Positions 6,852 through 9,997 of a DNA stretch of 9,997 bases are shown here, one piece after another. The notes beneath the pieces are model-generated. The model had not been told where the DNA came from. It did no database searches and saw nothing but the letters and a program-made list of their open reading frames with translations. Positions within the stretch are counted from its first letter, which is position 1, and every line of letters begins with the position of its first letter. The DNA is from an uncultured Burkholderiales bacterium (GTDB lineage Bacteria; Pseudomonadota; Gammaproteobacteria; Burkholderiales; Burkholderiaceae_C). A program made the position numbers and the translations under genes. Location: contig CAIYKK010000307.1 in NCBI GenBank assembly GCA_903926695.1, positions 1 through 9,997 on the forward strand, read 5' to 3'.

Positions 6852-7454
6852 ATGAATCACTCTTCTAACAGTCCGCCGATTTTGGTCGAGCGGATGTCGC
6901 TTTTAACGATTTTTACGCATTGGATTTCAGCGTTTGCCAGTGTGTGCGCGCTCAGCGCCATCTGGCTGCGTGAATTGCTTTCTGATGACGCAGTGCGAGC
7001 CACGATTCTGGGCGTACACCGGCAGATCGGTTTGACCATCCTCGTTTTGTGGATTATCAGGCTGGTCGCACGCATTATTCATCCTAAAAAGCATTCAGGT
7101 GAACCGCTGACTCCGATTTTGAAACTGGCAGCGGCCGGCTCGCATGTGGCGCTATACAGCATTTTGCTGGCCATGCCGCTGCTGGGCTGGGCCACCACCA
7201 ATGCGCAAGGCCACGCCGTGCTGCTGTTTAACCTGCTGCCGCTGCCCACGCTGACCGCCGTGGACCCTGACATGGTGGACACCTTGCAGGAATATCACAA
7301 ATGGGGCTCATGGGCGCTGATGGGCATTGTCGTGATGCATTTTTCTGCGGCATTGTGGCACCACATTTTCCGCAAAGACCACGTTCTGGCCGCCATGATC
7401 CCCTTGGTGAAACCACGGACAAACCACAAATTCAACTCCAACCAACCTTTGTAA
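6852..7454 (+). CDS. Cytochrome b561 family membrane protein
   Basis: A 200-residue integral membrane protein with four hydrophobic segments (about 17-39, 58-77, 95-114, 152-172). The pattern is that of bacterial diheme cytochrome b561 (CybB type), which oxidises or reduces quinol and exchanges electrons with periplasmic partners. Candidate heme-ligand histidines are His23 (FTHW), His56 (GVHRQIG), His149 (EYHKWG) and His163 (VMHF), the spacing expected for the family. His98 lies in SHVALY, a pattern common in these proteins. It starts 2 nt after the cytochrome lipoprotein gene and is followed after 6 nt by the heme-porin gene, so it is the natural inner-membrane quinone link of the operon. 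The sequence is somewhat more AT-rich at its start than the neighbours. The family call is firm; the redox direction is unknown. Confidence 0.88.
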   Translation: MNHSSNSPPILVERMSLLTIFTHWISAFASVCALSAIWLRELLSDDAVRATILGVHRQIGLTILVLWIIRLVARIIHPKKHSGEPLTPILKLAAAGSHVALYSILLAMPLLGWATTNAQGHAVLLFNLLPLPTLTAVDPDMVDTLQEYHKWGSWALMGIVVMHFSAALWHHIFRKDHVLAAMIPLVKPRTNHKFNSNQPL

Positions 7455-7460
7455 AACCCC

Positions 7461-8750
7461 ATGTTTTTTCTAAAAAAAATCAAACTCACAGCAGCCACGC
7501 TGCTCAAGCTCACGGCTTTGTCCGCGACGCTGTGCGCCACGCAATCCTTTGCGATGCCCAGCTTTGCCCGGCAAACCGGCATGGACTGCTCCGGCTGCCA
7601 TATTGGCGCTTTCGGGCCGCAGCTGACACCCGCCGGTGTTTTATTCAAACTCAACGGTTATACCGACAGCGACGGCGCAGCTGGTAAAAATCCGCTGTCA
7701 GCGATGGTGGTGGCCTCTTTCTCAAAAACCAAGGCCAACCAGACGCCAGCGCCTGATAACCTGAAAGAAAACAACAACTTTAAAATAGACCAGGCGTCTA
7801 TTTTTTACGCTGGGAAAATCACTGACAATATCGGCGCGTTTGTCCAAGTTACGCACAACGGCGTGGACCACAGCACCAGCCTGGACGAACTCGACGTGCG
7901 TTATGCGCGCACGCTGGAGCTGGGCGGCAAGGACGTGATTGCAGGCGTGAGCGTCAACAACAATCCCGGCGTGCAAGATCCGTTCAACACCCTGCCGGTC
8001 TGGAGCTTCCCGTTCACCTCGTCGCCAGCGGGCTTTGGCACCGGCCCAGCCTCGACGCTGATCAACGACGGTCTGGGCGTTGCGGGCCGCGTGATCGGCA
8101 CCTCGGCCTATGCGTTGTTTGACAAGTCGATTTACGCCGAACTGGGCACTTATAAATCCATGTCACCACGAGGCCAGTATTTGCTCGGTCTGGGCGAAGA
8201 CCAGCAGCGTCTGGGCGGCAACACCTACTGGCGTCTGGCGTGGATGAAGGACCAAAAGAGCCAGGCCTTCCATGTCGGCCTGTTCGGCTGGAAAGCCTCG
8301 GTTGAGCCTGATCGCACAGTCAGTGCGCCCAAAGACAACTACCGCGACCTCGGCATTGATGCGAGCTACCAGTTCCTCGGAACGCGCGAGCACGTCGCCA
8401 CCGTCAACTTCAGCCACGTCAAGGAGAGCAAAGACGAAGGCGCCACCGGCCTGAACAGTACGCTCAAGGAAACGCGCCTCAACGCCTCTTACCACTACAA
8501 CCAGACTTGGGGCGGCACGGTTGGCCTGTTCTCGACACGCGGCTCGGACCCGACGGTGGCAACGAACGGCGCGATTTTGCAAGCTGACTGGACGCCGTGG
8601 GGCAAGGAAAGCGCCAGCGCGCCCAGCCCTTTCGGCAGCGCCAATGTGCGCTTGGGCGCTCAATACTGGATTTACAACAAGTTCGCCGGTGACACGACGA
8701 CCGCCAAAGACCACAACACCCTTTATCTGTTTGCATGGACCAGCTTCTAA
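7461..8750 (+). CDS. Cyc2-like fused monoheme cytochrome-porin
   Basis: A 429-residue outer-membrane protein. Residues 1-31 are a signal peptide (ending TQSFA). The mature N-terminus reads MPSFARQTGMDCSGCHIG, then QLTPAG and FKLNGYT; CSGCH (43-47) is a single heme c site. The remaining 370 residues are beta strands with Gly/Asn/Asp-rich loops (FKIDQASIFYAG, VNFSHVKE, ADWTPWG, VRLGAQYWIY) and end in FAWTSF, a terminal Phe typical of outer-membrane barrels. A short N-terminal heme domain with PxFARQTG, fused to a barrel of about 16 strands, is the design of Cyc2, the outer-membrane iron-oxidising cytochrome. Length and N-terminal pattern agree, but the wider family includes members of unknown function, so iron oxidation is only a possibility. 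The start is at 7461, 6 nt after the b561 stop, without a clear Shine-Dalgarno. The soluble cytochrome c gene follows after 2 nt. Confidence 0.78.
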   Translation: MFFLKKIKLTAATLLKLTALSATLCATQSFAMPSFARQTGMDCSGCHIGAFGPQLTPAGVLFKLNGYTDSDGAAGKNPLSAMVVASFSKTKANQTPAPDNLKENNNFKIDQASIFYAGKITDNIGAFVQVTHNGVDHSTSLDELDVRYARTLELGGKDVIAGVSVNNNPGVQDPFNTLPVWSFPFTSSPAGFGTGPASTLINDGLGVAGRVIGTSAYALFDKSIYAELGTYKSMSPRGQYLLGLGEDQQRLGGNTYWRLAWMKDQKSQAFHVGLFGWKASVEPDRTVSAPKDNYRDLGIDASYQFLGTREHVATVNFSHVKESKDEGATGLNSTLKETRLNASYHYNQTWGGTVGLFSTRGSDPTVATNGAILQADWTPWGKESASAPSPFGSANVRLGAQYWIYNKFAGDTTTAKDHNTLYLFAWTSF

Positions 8751-8752
8751 TC

Positions 8753-9145
8753 ATGAAAACCACACACAAATCTTTCCTGTCAGCCTTCATCCTGAGCGCC
8801 GCCGCTTTGGGCGCAGCCAGCAGCGCCAACGCCCAATCGGGTGACATTGCAAAGGGTACAGCCCTGTTTGCCACCCACTGCTCCGAATGCCACAGCATGA
8901 AAGAAGGCAAGGACAAAAAAGGCCCATCGCTTTTCAACACCTTCGGTGCCAAAGCAGGCCAGCGCGCCGGGTTCAACTACTCCGACGCCATGCGCGCCGG
9001 TCAGCTGACCTGGAACGCTGAAACGCTGAGCAACTACATCGCCAACCCGAAAAAAGTGGTTCCCGGCGGCAAGATGAAATATGACGGCCTGGAAAGCGCC
9101 GCCGAACGCGCCGATCTGATCGCCTTTTTGGCCGTCAAAAAGTAA
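8753..9145 (+). CDS. Soluble class I cytochrome c (c2-like)
   Basis: A 130-residue periplasmic electron carrier. The signal peptide is residues 1-27 (cleavage after SANA). The heme site is CSECH (43-47). GPSLFNTFGAKAG, FNYSDAM, NYIANPKKVVPGGKM and YDGL follow the class IA cytochrome c / c2 pattern, with Met108 in PGGKM as the expected sixth heme ligand. ATG 8753 was preferred to an in-frame upstream start at 8735 because it places the charged residues and hydrophobic core of the signal peptide correctly and does not overlap the barrel gene. It is the last gene of the operon and most likely shuttles electrons in the periplasm between the Cyc2-like barrel and the membrane cytochromes or an oxidase. 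Its stop lies 13 nt from the convergent rpe stop. Confidence 0.92.
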   Translation: MKTTHKSFLSAFILSAAALGAASSANAQSGDIAKGTALFATHCSECHSMKEGKDKKGPSLFNTFGAKAGQRAGFNYSDAMRAGQLTWNAETLSNYIANPKKVVPGGKMKYDGLESAAERADLIAFLAVKK

Positions 9146-9158
9146 GGTCGGAGGACTT

Positions 9159-9851
9159 TCAGTCCTTGAGCGCGGCGCGCATCGCGCCGATCACCTTTTG
9201 ATAATCGGGCTGGCCAAAAATCGCGCTGCCCGCCACAAAGGTGTCAGCGCCCGCGTCGGCGACGCGGCGGATGTTGTCGATCTTGATGCCGCCATCGACT
9301 TCGAGGCGGATGTCTTTGCCCGACGCTTCGATGCGCTTGCGCGCCGCTTCAATCTTGCGCAGCGCCGAATCGATAAAACTCTGGCCGCCAAAGCCGGGAT
9401 TCACGCTCATGATCAGGATCAGGTCGAGGTCGTCGATCACCCAATCGAGCACATCCAGCGGCGTGGCCGGGTTGAACACCAGCCCGGCCTGGCAGCCCTT
9501 GGCCTTGATGGCCTGCACACTGCGGTGGACGTGGCTGGAGCCTTCGGGGTGAAAACTGATCAGGTCAGCGCCCGCGTCGGCAAAAGCGGCGGCCAGACTG
9601 TCCACAGGCTGAACCATCAAATGCACATCGATTGGCACAGCCACGCCTTCGGCGGTTTTGGCGTGCGGTTTGAGTGCCTGACAAATCATCGGGCCGAAGG
9701 TCAGATTGGGCACGTAATGGTTGTCCATCACGTCAAAGTGAATCCAGTCGGCACCAGCGGCGATGACGGTTTTCAGCTCCTCACCCAAGCGGGCAAAGTC
9801 GGCGGACAAGAGAGAGGGGGCGATGCGGTAGGTGGGCGTGGTGGTAGGCAT
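9159..9851 (-). CDS. rpe: Ribulose-phosphate 3-epimerase
   Basis: A 230-residue TIM-barrel enzyme that interconverts D-ribulose 5-phosphate and D-xylulose 5-phosphate in the pentose phosphate and Calvin cycles. Motifs are complete: [13 protein letters not shown] at the N-terminus, [16 protein letters not shown] with His38 and catalytic Asp40, DVHLMV with His77, [10 protein letters not shown] (phosphate-side loop), EVDGGI with catalytic Asp186, and FVAGSAIF. Length is normal. ATG 9851 was chosen over a start at 9932 because the extra 27 residues would read through the IS-end hairpin and do not belong to the family. In many Burkholderiales rpe is followed by gph and the trp genes; here the cytochrome operon converges on it instead. 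The remains of a tnpB element end about 35 nt upstream, so its usual promoter may have been replaced. Confidence 0.95.
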   Translation of the reverse strand: MPTTTPTYRIAPSLLSADFARLGEELKTVIAAGADWIHFDVMDNHYVPNLTFGPMICQALKPHAKTAEGVAVPIDVHLMVQPVDSLAAAFADAGADLISFHPEGSSHVHRSVQAIKAKGCQAGLVFNPATPLDVLDWVIDDLDLILIMSVNPGFGGQSFIDSALRKIEAARKRIEASGKDIRLEVDGGIKIDNIRRVADAGADTFVAGSAIFGQPDYQKVIGAMRAALKD

Positions 9852-9882
9852 GCGCGGGATTGTCGCAGCAAGCCGTGGTGCC

Positions 9883-9928
9883 TTGACTGCTCCCCGGCCT
9901 GAAGTCCGGGGATTCTGATTCCCGGTCT
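9883..9928 (-). mobile_element. Right end of IS200/IS605-type element with hairpin
   Basis: Just after the tnpB stop on the minus strand lies a 7-bp stem (TCCCCGG / CCGGGGA, 9906-9912 and 9891-9897) with loop ACTTCAGG, then AGCAGTCAA. Subterminal hairpins of this kind, with CTTCAG/CTTTAG-like loops and a nearby TCAA, mark the right ends of many IS200/IS605 elements. The same segment would be the 3' part of the TnpB guide RNA (omega RNA). The exact boundary (placed here at 9883) is estimated by eye. The other end of the element is outside the window. Confidence 0.6.
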
Positions 9929-9997
9929 TCATGCCAAGGCTCCTCCTGCGAGACTCGCCAATCCGCGAGCGAGAATGTTTTTTGCCGCATTGACATC
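9929..9997 (-). CDS. tnpB: TnpB C-terminus, IS200/IS605 family (5' partial)
   Basis: Reading inward from the right edge on the minus strand gives 22 residues and a [22 protein letters not shown] and three more residues. DxNAAxNIL is the conserved last RuvC block of TnpB (OrfB), the RNA-guided nuclease of IS200/IS605 elements; its Asp is one of the catalytic residues. The rest of the gene lies outside the window, so it cannot be said whether the element is intact. The hairpin right after the stop fits the right end of such elements. The stretch is short, but the motif and the hairpin together make the call fairly safe. Confidence 0.8.
   Translation of the reverse strand, partial: DVNAAKNILARGLASLAGGALA

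Noticed and set aside
8431..8454. A second ApbE motif in the Cyc2-like barrel (KDEGATG)
   Set aside because: The residue before GAT is Glu instead of Ser or Thr, so it does not fit the acceptor motif; chance match.
9152..9166. Hairpin AGGACT-TTC-AGTCCT between the cytochrome c and rpe stops, as a bidirectional terminator
   Set aside because: The 6-bp stem has no T run on either side and overlaps the last codons of rpe, so it is not a convincing intrinsic terminator.
9198..9902. A 234-residue plus-strand frame opposite rpe
   Set aside because: Rpe on the minus strand has complete catalytic motifs; the plus frame is its antisense shadow.

Overview
The window looks like chromosome of a GC-rich betaproteobacterium, most likely a Comamonadaceae/Burkholderiales member of the Rhodoferax or Polaromonas kind. 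This rests on remembered protein similarity (DsbD tail, DUF5666/DUF6502 pair, Rpe, cytochrome style) and on base composition; no search was run.

Layout. Positions 2-238 hold the 3' end of dsbD, closed by a clear hairpin/T-tract terminator. On the minus strand, a DUF6502-type helix-turn-helix protein (1465-2406) and a DUF5666 repeat lipoprotein (287-1471) overlap by 7 nt as a two-gene unit. A divergent intergenic region (2407-2587) carries two similar 23-bp operator-like repeats exactly 50 bp apart. From 2588 to 9145 eight plus-strand genes are packed with gaps of 2-37 nt and look like one operon: TlpA-like thioredoxin, DUF4266 mini-lipoprotein with a CGC tail, DUF3570 outer-membrane beta-barrel, ApbE flavin transferase, a c-type cytochrome lipoprotein with an Ig-like domain, cytochrome b561, a Cyc2-like monoheme cytochrome-porin fusion, and a soluble class I cytochrome c. 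Convergent to it is rpe (9159-9851, minus). The right edge holds the last 22 codons of a tnpB gene (IS200/IS605 family, minus) with its 3' hairpin, just upstream of rpe.

How the genes may work together. The DUF3570 barrel contains DNVSGAT, which matches the FMN-acceptor motif used by ApbE (Dxx[S/T]GA[T/S]), and apbE is the next gene. A flavinylated barrel, a heme-bearing barrel, a periplasmic cytochrome c, a lipoprotein cytochrome and a quinone-linking cytochrome b561 in one operon suggest an electron conduit between cell surface and inner membrane. TlpA and DsbD could supply thiol reduction for heme attachment or for the DUF4266 cysteines. The direction of flow (for example Fe(II) oxidation versus extracellular respiration) cannot be read from the sequence. 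This flavin-plus-heme system is the most interesting content of the window.
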